DNA of 64,000 nt from JAKFEE01 sp036675815 (GCA_036675815.1 JAKFEE010000041.1:1-64000), one strand, 5' to 3'; shown: positions 49,385-57,558, counted from the first letter of the stretch. Program-made: numbers and translations. The notes: generated from the letters alone by a model not told the origin.

Positions 49385-50092
49385 ATGCGGGTCCTTGTAG
49401 TCGAAGATGATGCGCTCGTGGCCAGGAGCGTAGAGAAAATGCTTCGTGCCGAAGGTATGGTCGTCGACGCGACAGCCTTGGGTGAGGACGGTATCGAAAT
49501 CGGAAAGCTCTACGATTACGATATTATTTTACTCGATTTGATGCTTCCCGACATGGATGGCTATGAGGTCTTGCGCCGACTTCGTGCCGGGCGCATCGAG
49601 ACGCCGGTGCTGATTCTGTCGGGGCTCAGCGAACCCGACAAGAAGGTGAAGGGCCTGGGCTGTGGCGCCGACGATTATGTGACCAAGCCGTTTGATCGGG
49701 CCGAGTTGGTGGCGCGGATCCAGGCGATCGTCCGCCGCTCGCAGGGGCATTCGCAGTCGGTCATTTGCACCGGCAAGCTGACGGTCAATCTCGATGCCCG
49801 CGCCATCGAGGTCGATGGCCACCCCCTGCACCTGACCGGCAAGGAGTACGGCATCATCGAGCTGCTCAGCCTGCGCAAGGGGCAGACCCTGACCAAGGAG
49901 CAGTTCCTCAACCACCTCTACGGCGGCATCGACGAGCCCGAGCTCAAGATCATCGACGTTTTCATCTGCAAATTGCGCAAGAAGCTGGCGCAGGCCACCG
50001 GCGGTGACAGCTACATCGACACGGTGTGGGGCCGGGGCTATGCCCTCCGTGATCCCGAAAACGCCGCCACCGCCGTGAGAGAAAGCGCCTGA
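49385..50092 (+). CDS. ctrA: Cell-cycle response regulator CtrA
   Basis: CtrA is the master regulator of cell-cycle and motility genes in alphaproteobacteria. It has 235 residues. The receiver domain has the acidic pair ED-D (VVEDDA), phospho-acceptor Asp51 in YDIILLDLMLPDMDGYEVLR and the GADDYVTKPF motif. The OmpR-type winged helix is LTGKEYGIIELLSLRKGQTL TKEQFLNHLYGGIDEPELKI IDVFICKLRKKLAQATGG, nearly the Caulobacter sequence. AGAGGGGG stands 6 bp before ATG 49385. The C-terminus ends ESA instead of AA, which may change ClpXP recognition. The gene is beside flagellar genes rather than isolated. Confidence 0.95.
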   Translation: MRVLVVEDDALVARSVEKMLRAEGMVVDATALGEDGIEIGKLYDYDIILLDLMLPDMDGYEVLRRLRAGRIETPVLILSGLSEPDKKVKGLGCGADDYVTKPFDRAELVARIQAIVRRSQGHSQSVICTGKLTVNLDARAIEVDGHPLHLTGKEYGIIELLSLRKGQTLTKEQFLNHLYGGIDEPELKIIDVFICKLRKKLAQATGGDSYIDTVWGRGYALRDPENAATAVRESA

Positions 50093-50139
50093 CGCGCAGC
50101 GCGAAGGACAACGAGGGTAACGTCCGTAGGGATTGCGCG

Positions 50140-52344
50140 ATGCCCGCGAACGGCATGGATCGGGCAGACGACGCAGCGCCCGCCTCGCAAGCGATACTGT
50201 GGTGGCTTCTCGGCTTTCTTGCCGTGGCCGGCTTGCTGTTGCTGGGCCAGCAGCTTTGGCGCGACTACCAGGGGCGGCTGGACCATGCCGCCACGTCGAC
50301 CGCCAATGCCAGTCGCCTGCTTGGCGGCCACGCCCGTCGCATGATCCTGTCCACCGACGTCATCTTGCGGCGCGCCGTGAATGTCATGGCGGCGGCGCCG
50401 GATGAGGCCTGGCATCGCGACCGCGGGCTGTGGAACATGCTGAAGATGATGGTCGACTCGTCGCCAGGCGCCAAGTCGCTGGTGATTGTGGATGCCGAAG
50501 GCGACGCCGTGCTATCGACGGCGACCTTCCCAACCCCGGCGTTCTCGGTGGCCGATCGTGAGTATTTCCAGGCGCATTCCGCCGGCAAGGGGTTCCATGT
50601 CGGTCTGGCGATTCGTGGAAAAGTCAGCGGCGAGTGGTTCTTCACCGTGAGCCGCCCCATCCGGCGCGCCGATGGCCGGTTGCGAGGGGTGGCCATCGTC
50701 GGCATCGACATCGACTCCTTCATCGATTTCGAAATGTTCGCCGATTTTCAGCGGCAGGATGGCCTGGGGTCGGCGTCGAGTTTCCTGCTGATCCGCGAAG
50801 ACGGGCGGCTGTTGATCCGTCAGCCTTATATCGGTGAAATCGAAGGCACGCGTGTGGCCGGTATCGCCGCCCGCGCCGGAAGCGCGAGCGAAGGGACTCT
50901 GACCGCCGTCTCACCGGTCGATGGCGTGGCGCGCATCGTGTCCTTCAAGAGGGACAGCATGTTGCCCGTCATCATCGCCGTCGCGGTGCCGCGCGTTGAC
51001 GTGCTCCGCCCGTGGTGGGCAACGGCCTATCGTAGTCTCGTCGCCACCAGCCTGATCTACGGTTTCCTCGGCATGGCGGCGGTGCTGGCATGGCGCAGTG
51101 GGCGTCAGGAGATAGCGGCGACCGAGGCCTTGAAGCGCTCGCACCTCGAACTGGAGCACAAGGTGGTCGAGCGGACCGCGGCCCTGGATGCCCAGCGCGC
51201 CGCGGCGCAGCGCAGTGTCGAGCAACTCCGCTTCGCCCTCGACGCGGCGAAGGCCTGCACCTGGGAATGGAATGTGGCGTCGGGGGTGACGGCGTGGTCG
51301 GAGGGGGCGTATCGGCTCTACGGCCTGAGCGATGGCGCCTTGTTCTCCTCTGACACGTGGCGGGAACTGGTACATCCCGATGACGTGGCGGCGGCCGAGG
51401 CGGTACTGAAGCAGGCCTTTGCCACCCGCTCAGTCACTGTGCAGCTGGAGTTCCGCGTGATTCCCCCCAATGGCTCGTTGCGCTGGATCGCCGGCATCGG
51501 CGAGGTGACGTACGACGGCGCGGGGCTGCCGTTGCGGGTGACCGGGCTCAATCTCGACGTCACCTCGTTGAAGCAGGCCGAGACGGCCATGCGCGACGCC
51601 AAACTCGAGGCGGAGCGCGCCAATATCGCCAAGAGCAAGTTTCTCGCCTCGGCCAGTCACGATCTGCGACAGCCATTCCAGGCGATGCGGCTGTTCCACG
51701 ATGTCCTTCTCGGCCTCATCCTCGACGAGCGGGCACGCCTCGTGGCCGACAGGCTGAGTGAAGCCATGCGCAGCGGCGAGGATCTCCTGCGGGCGCTGCT
51801 GGACGTCTCCACCCTCGATGCCGGGACTGTGCGCATCTCGCTGGAAACGTTTGCACTCGACGGCGTGCTGTCCCAGGTGGTGGCGGAATGCGAGCCGCAA
51901 GCCCAGGCCAAGGGCCTGCGCCTGCGCTACGTGACGACCTCCGCCATGGTGATCAGCGACCGCATCCTGCTGGCGCGCATGATCCGCAACCTCGTCGTCA
52001 ACGCCATCCGTTACACCCAGCGCGGCGGCATCGTCATCGGCTGCCGCCGGCATGGCTCCGCGGTGCGCGTCGAGGTGTGCGATACCGGCATCGGCATCGC
52101 CGCCGACCAACTGACCTTGGTCTTCGAGGACTTCTATCAGGTGGGCAATGATGCCCGCGACAAGAGCAAGGGGTTGGGCCTTGGCCTGTCGGTGGTCGCG
52201 CGTACCGCAAGCCTGCTCGGCCATCCGGTGGGGGTACGCTCGCGGCCGCATCGCGGCTCGATTTTCTCGCTCACACTGCCGCTGGCTGAATTCGCCGACA
52301 TGCGACCGGCCGCGGCCCTTCAGCCGCCGGTCACGCTCATGTGA
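50140..52344 (+). CDS. Membrane sensor histidine kinase with Cache and PAS domains
   Basis: This 734-residue protein has a first membrane segment (ILWWLLGFLAVAGLLLLGQQ). An extracytoplasmic dCache-like domain follows at about residues 50-280 (TDVILRRAVNVMAAAPDEAW, SVADREYFQAHSAGKGFHVG, GEWFFTVSRPIRRADGRLRG). A second membrane segment (SLVATSLIYGFLGMAAVLAW) leads to a coiled coil, a PAS domain (AKACTWEWNVASGVTAWSEG, LVHPDDVAAAEAVL) and a kinase core with H-box KFLASASHDLRQPFQAM. The ATPase boxes are NLVVNAIRYTQRG, DTGIGIAAD and KGLGLGLSVV. It is next to ctrA but lacks the receiver of CckA, so a direct link to CtrA is not shown. The stop overlaps moaA by 25 bp. Confidence 0.88.
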   Translation: MPANGMDRADDAAPASQAILWWLLGFLAVAGLLLLGQQLWRDYQGRLDHAATSTANASRLLGGHARRMILSTDVILRRAVNVMAAAPDEAWHRDRGLWNMLKMMVDSSPGAKSLVIVDAEGDAVLSTATFPTPAFSVADREYFQAHSAGKGFHVGLAIRGKVSGEWFFTVSRPIRRADGRLRGVAIVGIDIDSFIDFEMFADFQRQDGLGSASSFLLIREDGRLLIRQPYIGEIEGTRVAGIAARAGSASEGTLTAVSPVDGVARIVSFKRDSMLPVIIAVAVPRVDVLRPWWATAYRSLVATSLIYGFLGMAAVLAWRSGRQEIAATEALKRSHLELEHKVVERTAALDAQRAAAQRSVEQLRFALDAAKACTWEWNVASGVTAWSEGAYRLYGLSDGALFSSDTWRELVHPDDVAAAEAVLKQAFATRSVTVQLEFRVIPPNGSLRWIAGIGEVTYDGAGLPLRVTGLNLDVTSLKQAETAMRDAKLEAERANIAKSKFLASASHDLRQPFQAMRLFHDVLLGLILDERARLVADRLSEAMRSGEDLLRALLDVSTLDAGTVRISLETFALDGVLSQVVAECEPQAQAKGLRLRYVTTSAMVISDRILLARMIRNLVVNAIRYTQRGGIVIGCRRHGSAVRVEVCDTGIGIAADQLTLVFEDFYQVGNDARDKSKGLGLGLSVVARTASLLGHPVGVRSRPHRGSIFSLTLPLAEFADMRPAAALQPPVTLM

Positions 52345-53309
52345 CGGGCCACCGCCGGCCGGCGGTGCTCGCGATCGATGACGAAGTCATGCCCCTTGGG
52401 CTTGCGGGCGATCGCCTCGTAAATCGCCTGCGTGATCAGATCGTCGTCGGCACTAGCACGCAGCGGCGCCCGCAGATCGGCCGCGTCCTCTTGGCCCAGG
52501 CACATGTACAGCGTGCCGGTGCAGGTGACGCGGACGCGATTGCACGATTCACAGAAATTATGCGTCATCGGTGTGATGAAGCCGATGCGATGGCCGGTTT
52601 CCGCCACCTCGACGTAACGCGACGGCCCGCCGGTGCGGTAGTCGGACTCGACCAAGGTCCAGTTCTGCTCGAGACGCGCGCGCAGCTGCGACAGCGGCAG
52701 GTAATGGATGGTCCGGTCGCCGTCGATGTCGCCCAGGGGCATGGTCTCGATGAAGGTGAGGTCAAAGCCCTGCTCGCCGCACCAGGCGACGAGGTCGTCG
52801 AACTCGTCGTCGTTGACCCCCTTCAGCGCCACCGTGTTGATCTTGATCCGCAGGCCGGCATCCTTGGCCGCGGCCAGGCCGTCCAGCACCTTGCCCAGCT
52901 CGCCCCAGCGGGTGATGGCGCGGAACTTGTCGGCCTTCAAGGTGTCCAGCGACACGTTCAGCCGGCGCACCCCCGCCGTCTTGAGTTCGGCAGCGTATCG
53001 CGCCAGCTGGGTGCCGTTGGTGGTCAGCGTCAGCTCGTCGAGCGCCCCTTCGCCGATCAGGCTGCCGAGATTGTCGATCAACTGCATGATGTTGCGGCGG
53101 ACCAGAGGCTCGCCCCCGGTCAGGCGCAGCTTGCGCACGCCCTGGCGGACGAAGGCCCGGCATAGGCGCTCGAGTTCCTCGAGCGTCAGGATGTCGGCCT
53201 TGGGCAGGAACGTCATGTCCTCGGCCATGCAATAGATGCAGCGCAGGTCACAGCGGTCGGTCACAGAGACGCGCAGGTAGGTCACCCGCCGCCCGAAGGG
53301 ATCGATCAT
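52320..53309 (-). CDS. moaA: GTP 3',8-cyclase MoaA (molybdenum cofactor)
   Basis: MoaA is the radical-SAM enzyme for the first step of molybdopterin synthesis. It has 329 residues. The SAM cluster motif is SVTDRCDLRCIYCMAEDM (C-x3-C-x2-C). It has RKLRLTGGEPLVRRNI and a second 4Fe-4S set NFCESCNRVRVTCTGTLYMC. The C-terminal GG tail (SVTGG) used in activity is present. I place the start at ATG 53309 (MIDPFGRRVTYLRV); TTG 53318 with GGAGG upstream is possible. It is convergent with the kinase gene and follows a palindromic repeat. Confidence 0.96.
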   Translation of the reverse strand: MIDPFGRRVTYLRVSVTDRCDLRCIYCMAEDMTFLPKADILTLEELERLCRAFVRQGVRKLRLTGGEPLVRRNIMQLIDNLGSLIGEGALDELTLTTNGTQLARYAAELKTAGVRRLNVSLDTLKADKFRAITRWGELGKVLDGLAAAKDAGLRIKINTVALKGVNDDEFDDLVAWCGEQGFDLTFIETMPLGDIDGDRTIHYLPLSQLRARLEQNWTLVESDYRTGGPSRYVEVAETGHRIGFITPMTHNFCESCNRVRVTCTGTLYMCLGQEDAADLRAPLRASADDDLITQAIYEAIARKPKGHDFVIDREHRRPAVARHMSVTGG

Positions 53310-53428
53310 GCCCGACAATCCTGGCCTCCTCCGGCGCCCGCTCGATTGGGCGTTGCGCTCGCGCGTATACAACGTAGGCATTCTAATGTGCGCTCATGCC
53401 AATGTCGCCCAGAAAATCGGGTAGGATT

Positions 53429-53483
53429 GGAGCGCGGAGCTCCAGCTCCGCAAAACTCTGGCGGAGCTGGAGCTCCGCGCTCC
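53429..53483. repeat. Perfect 23-bp inverted repeat (REP-like palindromic element)
   Basis: Arms 53429-53451 and 53461-53483 are exact reverse complements around a 9-nt loop (AAAACTCTG). Each arm holds GGAGCTCC inside, so several folds are possible. It lies between moaA and the ModE-like gene. No T-run follows on either strand, so it does not look like a standard terminator. Its form suits a dispersed repeat family. Confidence 0.8.
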
Positions 53484-53490
53484 GGTCATA

Positions 53491-53829
53491 TCAGCCGTGC
53501 CGGCGCATCAGCGTGGCGAATTCGGCCAGATCGTCGGCGATACTCGCCGCCGCCTTGTCTTCCATCCGGCGGTAACGGCGAAGCACGTCCTGGCCGAGTT
53601 CGGTGAGGCGCGCCCCGCCGCCGCCGTGGCCGCCGGTGCTTGTTTCGATCAGCGGCGCGGTGAAGGCGCCGTTGATGGTGTCGGTCAGCAACCAGGCGCG
53701 CCGATAGCTCATGCCCATCTTGCGCGCCGCCGCCGAGATCGAGCCGCTGCGGCCGATCGTCTCCAGCAGGGCCACCTTGCCAGGCCCCAGGGCGGTATCG
53801 GCTCCGATCAGCAAGCGGATCTTCGGCAT
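53491..53829 (-). CDS. ModE N-terminal domain regulator (winged helix only)
   Basis: This 112-residue protein is similar to the N-terminal DNA-binding domain of ModE: ALGPGKVALLETIGRSGSIS AAARKMGMSYRRAWLLTDTI NGAF, then GGHGGGGARLTELGQDVLRR YRRME. The MOP domains that bind molybdate are absent. It may report molybdate by another protein or act as a constitutive regulator of this small molybdenum group. Start is ATG 53829; other ATGs upstream are in frame. It is divergent from the DUF2478 gene with a 58-bp gap. Confidence 0.86.
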   Translation of the reverse strand: MPKIRLLIGADTALGPGKVALLETIGRSGSISAAARKMGMSYRRAWLLTDTINGAFTAPLIETSTGGHGGGGARLTELGQDVLRRYRRMEDKAAASIADDLAEFATLMRRHG

Positions 53830-53887
53830 GACTCGTGGCAGCATTTGTAATACGACCATGAATCCCGCCAAGGAAGAGGGCCTGTCA

Positions 53888-55120
53888 ATGCTAAAGCCCA
53901 CCGAACTCGCCCGTGCCGCCGCCGGCGCCATCGTCTACACGCCCGGTGCGGCGCCCGGCGCCATCCTCGCCGCCTTTGCCGAACGCATCAAGCAGCGCGG
54001 TTGGCGGGTTGGCGGCCTGATACAGCGCACCGTGCGCGATGGCGAGGGGCGCAAGCTGGGGATGGAACTGGTCGCCCTCGATACGGGCGAGGTCATCCCC
54101 ATCGGTCAGGCGCTGGGGCAGGGGGCCGCCGGCGATGCCTGCGCCGTCGACCCCGCGGCATTGGCCGAGGCCAGCGGTGCCTTGCGCCGCGCCATCGCCG
54201 CGCGCGTCGATCTTCTGGTCGTCAACAAGTTTTCCTACCATGAACGCGACGGCGGGGGCTTCGCGCAGGAGCTGCTGGCGGCGATGGCCGAGGGCATTCC
54301 CGTGCTCACCGCCGTGCAGGCCGAGCTCATCGAGGAGTGGTGGCGGTTCTGCGGCGGCCAGTGCTGCCTGCTGGCCCCCGACGAAGTGGCGCTGTGGCGG
54401 TGGTGGGGGCCGCGCCGCATCTACCAGGATCTCGCACAAGGTGTGGGCGAGGGCAGTGCGCGTCGCGTCGTCATCGGCCTGAACTGGACTCTGGTCGAGG
54501 GGCCCGACGGCGTCGGCGTTGCTCAGACACCCGCCCGCGACACCGCCGGCTGCTACGGCAAGCTCGACGCCGGCACCTATTCCGGGCGTCCTCTACGGGA
54601 TTTGGCGGCGATGATCGATGGCTGGAACCCGTTCGCGACCGCGATCGCCATGGCGGCGGCCAACGCATACTACAATCGTTTCGATCTCGTCGGCGACGAA
54701 CGCAACGGTCTCGACATGGTCCCGGCGGGCGGTCGCGTCGTCGTCGTCGGTGCCTTTCCCGGAATTGCCGAGCGAGTGCGGGGCTGCCACGTGATCGAGC
54801 GCGCGCCCAAGGCGGACGAGTATCCCGAACGGGCGGCCGAGTGGTTGATCCCCGGCGCCGACGCCGTCGTCACCACCGGCTCGAGCCTTGCCAACGGCTC
54901 GCTGCCGCGCCTGGTGGAGCTGGCGCAGGGCGGGTTGATGACACTGGTCGGCCCCAGCGTACCGTTGTCGCCGCGATTGTTCGACCATGGCCTCGGCGTT
55001 CTATCGGGCTTCGTCGCCGAGGATGTCGAGGGGCTGGTCCGTAGCATCTGCGAGGCGGGGGCGGGCGGCGCCATCAAGCGCTTCGGTCGTCAGGTCAGCC
55101 TGATCGCGCCACGCGTGTGA
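53888..55120 (+). CDS. DUF2478-DUF4213/DUF364 fusion protein, molybdenum-linked
   Basis: This 410-residue protein has two parts. The first (about residues 1-175) is DUF2478: GAIVYTPGAAPGAILAAFAE, GWRVGGLIQRTVRDGEGRKL, DLLVVNKFSYHERDGGGFAQ. The second (about 190-410) is DUF4213/DUF364, a putative metal-chelating fold: VVIGLNWTLVEGPDGVGVAQ, AIAMAAANAYYNRFDLVGDE, RVVVVGAFPGIAERVRGCHV, ADAVVTTGSSLANGSLPRLV. GAAGAGGG 7 bp before ATG 53888 favours that start over ATG 53858. DUF2478 genes are often near molybdate and nitrogen genes; the fusion with DUF364 suggests metal handling. No experimental function known to me. Confidence 0.75.
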   Translation: MLKPTELARAAAGAIVYTPGAAPGAILAAFAERIKQRGWRVGGLIQRTVRDGEGRKLGMELVALDTGEVIPIGQALGQGAAGDACAVDPAALAEASGALRRAIAARVDLLVVNKFSYHERDGGGFAQELLAAMAEGIPVLTAVQAELIEEWWRFCGGQCCLLAPDEVALWRWWGPRRIYQDLAQGVGEGSARRVVIGLNWTLVEGPDGVGVAQTPARDTAGCYGKLDAGTYSGRPLRDLAAMIDGWNPFATAIAMAAANAYYNRFDLVGDERNGLDMVPAGGRVVVVGAFPGIAERVRGCHVIERAPKADEYPERAAEWLIPGADAVVTTGSSLANGSLPRLVELAQGGLMTLVGPSVPLSPRLFDHGLGVLSGFVAEDVEGLVRSICEAGAGGAIKRFGRQVSLIAPRV

Positions 55121-55161
55121 GTTGTCATTGCCCTTCGGCCAGGATGGTGGTCATATACAAA

Positions 55162-55183
55162 TTGGTGGTACTATTGAAACCAA
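55162..55183. promoter_or_regulatory. Inverted repeat upstream of the MCP-tip/ODP pair
   Basis: TTGGT-N12-ACCAA is 17-40 bp upstream of the GTG start at 55201. It may be an operator. The evidence is only the symmetry and position. Confidence 0.3.
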
Positions 55184-55200
55184 CTCGGTAAGAGCTTCGA

Positions 55201-55842
55201 GTGCAGCTTCAGCACGACATATCCAAGCTCCTGGCGCAGTCCCTGGCCGCCTACGCGGCGTTTTCCGGGCTTCGAGACCTGGCCGAGGACTTGCGCATCC
55301 TGTCGCTGAACGCGGAATTGGCGGCGGCGCGCGCCCAGTCGGAGGGGCGGGCGATCAAGGCCCTCACGCAATACACGCGCGAGTTGGTGCGCCGGCTGAG
55401 CCATATCGATGGCGAGCTCGATTCCCTGAAGGCGCACACTTACACCGGTGCCGCCGATACGATAAAATGGCTCAATCGGCTGAAGATGATCGAGCGGGCG
55501 CGGGCGGCCGAGCAGGGCGAGGTGGCCGCCCAGGCCGCCAGCCGCATGACGGAGCGCGTCGTCGAACGGGTCGGCGCCATCACCGCCATCGTCGCCACCA
55601 TGGCGGCCGCCACCGATCGCATCTCCGAGGTTGCCGGGCAGGCGAGCGCCATCGCCACCAACGTGTCGGTCGAGGCGGCGCGGATTTCCGCCGGGGGCGG
55701 CGTGTTCGATGCGGTCGCTCGTACCATGGCCGGCTATGCCCAGCAGTTGCAGGACATGATCGCCCAGGCCGGCTCGGCCGTGCGCGATGCCACACAGACC
55801 AGCACACGCCTGCGTGCCAGACACTTTTCGAGGGCTTCATGA
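55201..55842 (+). CDS. Soluble chemoreceptor-like protein with two MCP-tip-like motifs
   Basis: This 213-residue, all-helical protein has no membrane segment or HAMP domain. Residues about 31-60 (LSLNAELAAARAQSEGR and following) resemble the tip of a methyl-accepting chemoreceptor, which reads LALNAAIEAARAGE-x-GRGF. Residues about 150-180 (ATNVSVEAARISAGGGVF, then VARTMAGYAQQL) resemble a second tip. Each half of a normal receptor has only one tip. It starts at GTG 55201 and overlaps the ODP gene (ATGA), which implies they act together. Likely a cytoplasmic signalling partner of the chemotaxis proteins encoded 1.7 kb downstream. Confidence 0.72.
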   Translation: MQLQHDISKLLAQSLAAYAAFSGLRDLAEDLRILSLNAELAAARAQSEGRAIKALTQYTRELVRRLSHIDGELDSLKAHTYTGAADTIKWLNRLKMIERARAAEQGEVAAQAASRMTERVVERVGAITAIVATMAAATDRISEVAGQASAIATNVSVEAARISAGGGVFDAVARTMAGYAQQLQDMIAQAGSAVRDATQTSTRLRARHFSRAS

Positions 55843-56582
55843 TCTGCGAGACCATCTACCGCAAGGGCGGGCATTCGTGGCTGGCTTTTGGGGCGGATGC
55901 GGGGCGGCCGGAAAATATCGTCGACACCAACCAGTACGTGGTGCGCTACGGCGACGTGGCGGCCCTGCTCGATCCCGGTGGCACGGAAATCTTTGCCCCC
56001 ATGCTGGGCGCCCTGACCGGCAAACTGGCCATCGAACAGATCGAGCACATCTTCCTGTCCCACCAGGACCCGGACATCGGCTCGTCGCTGCCGCTGTGGC
56101 GCCAGGTCTGCCGGCCGGACGTCCATGTGCACATCTCGTGGCTGTGGACGCATTTCGTGTCGCATTTCGATGCCGAGGCGGGGTTGATCCCCATTCCCGA
56201 CCAGGGTGGCGTCATCCGCCTGGGCGCGCTCGAACTGCAGGTGATACCGGCTCATTTCCTGCACTCGCCCGGCAATTTCCACATCTATGATCCGGCCGCG
56301 CGTATCCTGTTTTCGGCCGACGTCGGCGCGTCGCTGCTCAGCCGTAAGACCAACTCGAGCTTTTTCGTCGAGGATTTCGACAGCCACACGCAGTACATGC
56401 GCCTGTGGCATCAGCGGGCCATGGGCTCGGAGAAGGCGCGCGACGCGTGGCTGTCGCGGGTGAGCCAACTCGACATCGACATTCTGGCGCCGCAGCATGG
56501 CCTGTTGCTGCGCGGCGACGACGTCAAACGTTTTTATGACTGGTTCCGCAGCCAGCCTCTGGGCGAGGTGGCCGCCGCCTAG
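55839..56582 (+). CDS. ODP-type oxygen-binding diiron protein (metallo-beta-lactamase fold)
   Basis: This 247-residue protein belongs to the flavodiiron-type beta-lactamase fold branch called ODP, known from Treponema as an O2-binding chemotaxis protein. The metal motif is IFLSHQDPDIGSSLPLW, in which HQDPD replaces the H-x-E-x-D of flavodiiron enzymes. Further ligand candidates are His in PAHFLHSPGNFHIYDP, Asp in LFSADVGASLLS and His in DILAPQHGLLL. There is no flavodoxin domain. ATG 55839 overlaps the upstream MCP-tip gene by 4 bp. Together they suggest an oxygen-sensing input to the che operon. Confidence 0.82.
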   Translation: MICETIYRKGGHSWLAFGADAGRPENIVDTNQYVVRYGDVAALLDPGGTEIFAPMLGALTGKLAIEQIEHIFLSHQDPDIGSSLPLWRQVCRPDVHVHISWLWTHFVSHFDAEAGLIPIPDQGGVIRLGALELQVIPAHFLHSPGNFHIYDPAARILFSADVGASLLSRKTNSSFFVEDFDSHTQYMRLWHQRAMGSEKARDAWLSRVSQLDIDILAPQHGLLLRGDDVKRFYDWFRSQPLGEVAAA

Positions 56583-56755
56583 GCTGGCCGTTCGACGACG
56601 TCGAGGGCAATCACGCCGACATTGATCACCTGCTTGCCGCCGTGCTCGAAGTTTACGGTGACGCGATCGCCGATCGCCGACTGTATCCGGCCCAAACCCC
56701 ACTCCGGCTGTGCCGGGTGTCGCACGACCGCCCCTGGCACGTAATCCAACTGCAT
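56579..56755 (-). CDS. DUF3553 protein
   Basis: This 58-residue protein has the beta-rich DUF3553 pattern: DYVPGAVVRHPAQPEWGLGR IQSAIGDRVTVNFEHGGKQV. The function is unknown. ATG 56755 is preceded by GAGGGG. Its stop interlocks with the ODP stop at CTAG 56579-56582. Small proteins of this type are widespread in alphaproteobacteria near cell-cycle genes, and chpT is divergent from it here. Confidence 0.8.
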   Translation of the reverse strand: MQLDYVPGAVVRHPAQPEWGLGRIQSAIGDRVTVNFEHGGKQVINVGVIALDVVERPA

Positions 56756-56822
56756 TTCCTGCCCCTCGCCGCATTCTTGCTTGTTAACGTGGGGTGGGGC
56801 GGAATGCGATTCAGGTACGACG

Positions 56823-57455
56823 ATGGCGGCTAGCGACGATTTGCGGTTGGTTGAACTCTTGTGTGCCCGGCTGTGCCATGACCTTGCCGGGCCGATCGCC
56901 GGCGCCGCGGCCGGGGTCGAACTGCTGGCCGACGGCGGCCCGGCGGCGGCCGATGATGTCGAGTTGTTGACCGCCAGCGTCTCCGCCGCGGCCAGCCATC
57001 TGAAATTCCTGCGCGCCGCCCTTGGGCACGGCACCACCGCGATGTCGACGGCGGAACTGCGCGACTTGACCGAGGCGATCCTGCCGGCCGGCGGCGCGGT
57101 TGGCGTGGATTGGGACGCGGAAGGCCATGGCGACTGGCCGCGGCCGTGGGCCAGGCTGGTGCTCAATCTGGTGATGGTGGCCAGGGATTCGCTGACCCGC
57201 GGCGGCCGCATCAGAATCACGCTGCGGCCACAGCCGCCGCGCGTCAGTCTCGAAGCCGAGGGGCAGGCTCTGGCCCCGACCGAGATGCTGGCGCTGCTCC
57301 ACGACGGCGACGTCCAACTGCTGACGCCGCGTAGCGCCCAGATCTACTACCTTCGCCGTTTGGCCGAGGAGGTCGGCGCCACCATCGACATCTCGCGAGG
57401 CGCCGGCGCATTGCGGTTGCTGCTGGAAGACCGGGCGACCGGCGCGGCCCAGTAA
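56823..57455 (+). CDS. chpT: Histidine phosphotransferase ChpT
   Basis: ChpT passes phosphate from CckA to CtrA and CpdR. It has 210 residues. The helical dimer domain carries LLCARLCHDLAGPIAGAAAG VELLAD, with the phospho-acceptor His19. The C-terminal domain is a degenerate ATPase fold: WARLVLNLVMVARDSLTRGG, QIYYLRRLAEEVGATIDISR. It cannot bind ATP because the G-boxes are gone. ATG 56823 is the best start. ctrA is 7 kb away in the same window. The gene lies between the DUF3553 gene and the che operon. Confidence 0.9.
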   Translation: MAASDDLRLVELLCARLCHDLAGPIAGAAAGVELLADGGPAAADDVELLTASVSAAASHLKFLRAALGHGTTAMSTAELRDLTEAILPAGGAVGVDWDAEGHGDWPRPWARLVLNLVMVARDSLTRGGRIRITLRPQPPRVSLEAEGQALAPTEMLALLHDGDVQLLTPRSAQIYYLRRLAEEVGATIDISRGAGALRLLLEDRATGAAQ

Positions 57456-57558
57456 CCCCGATTTTTTGGGTGCGATTACAATCATGCATGCTATCAATAA
57501 GGGGTAGATAGTGTGCACAGAGGGGGTAACGTCCCCTTCGCGACGCGTGCGAGGACTG

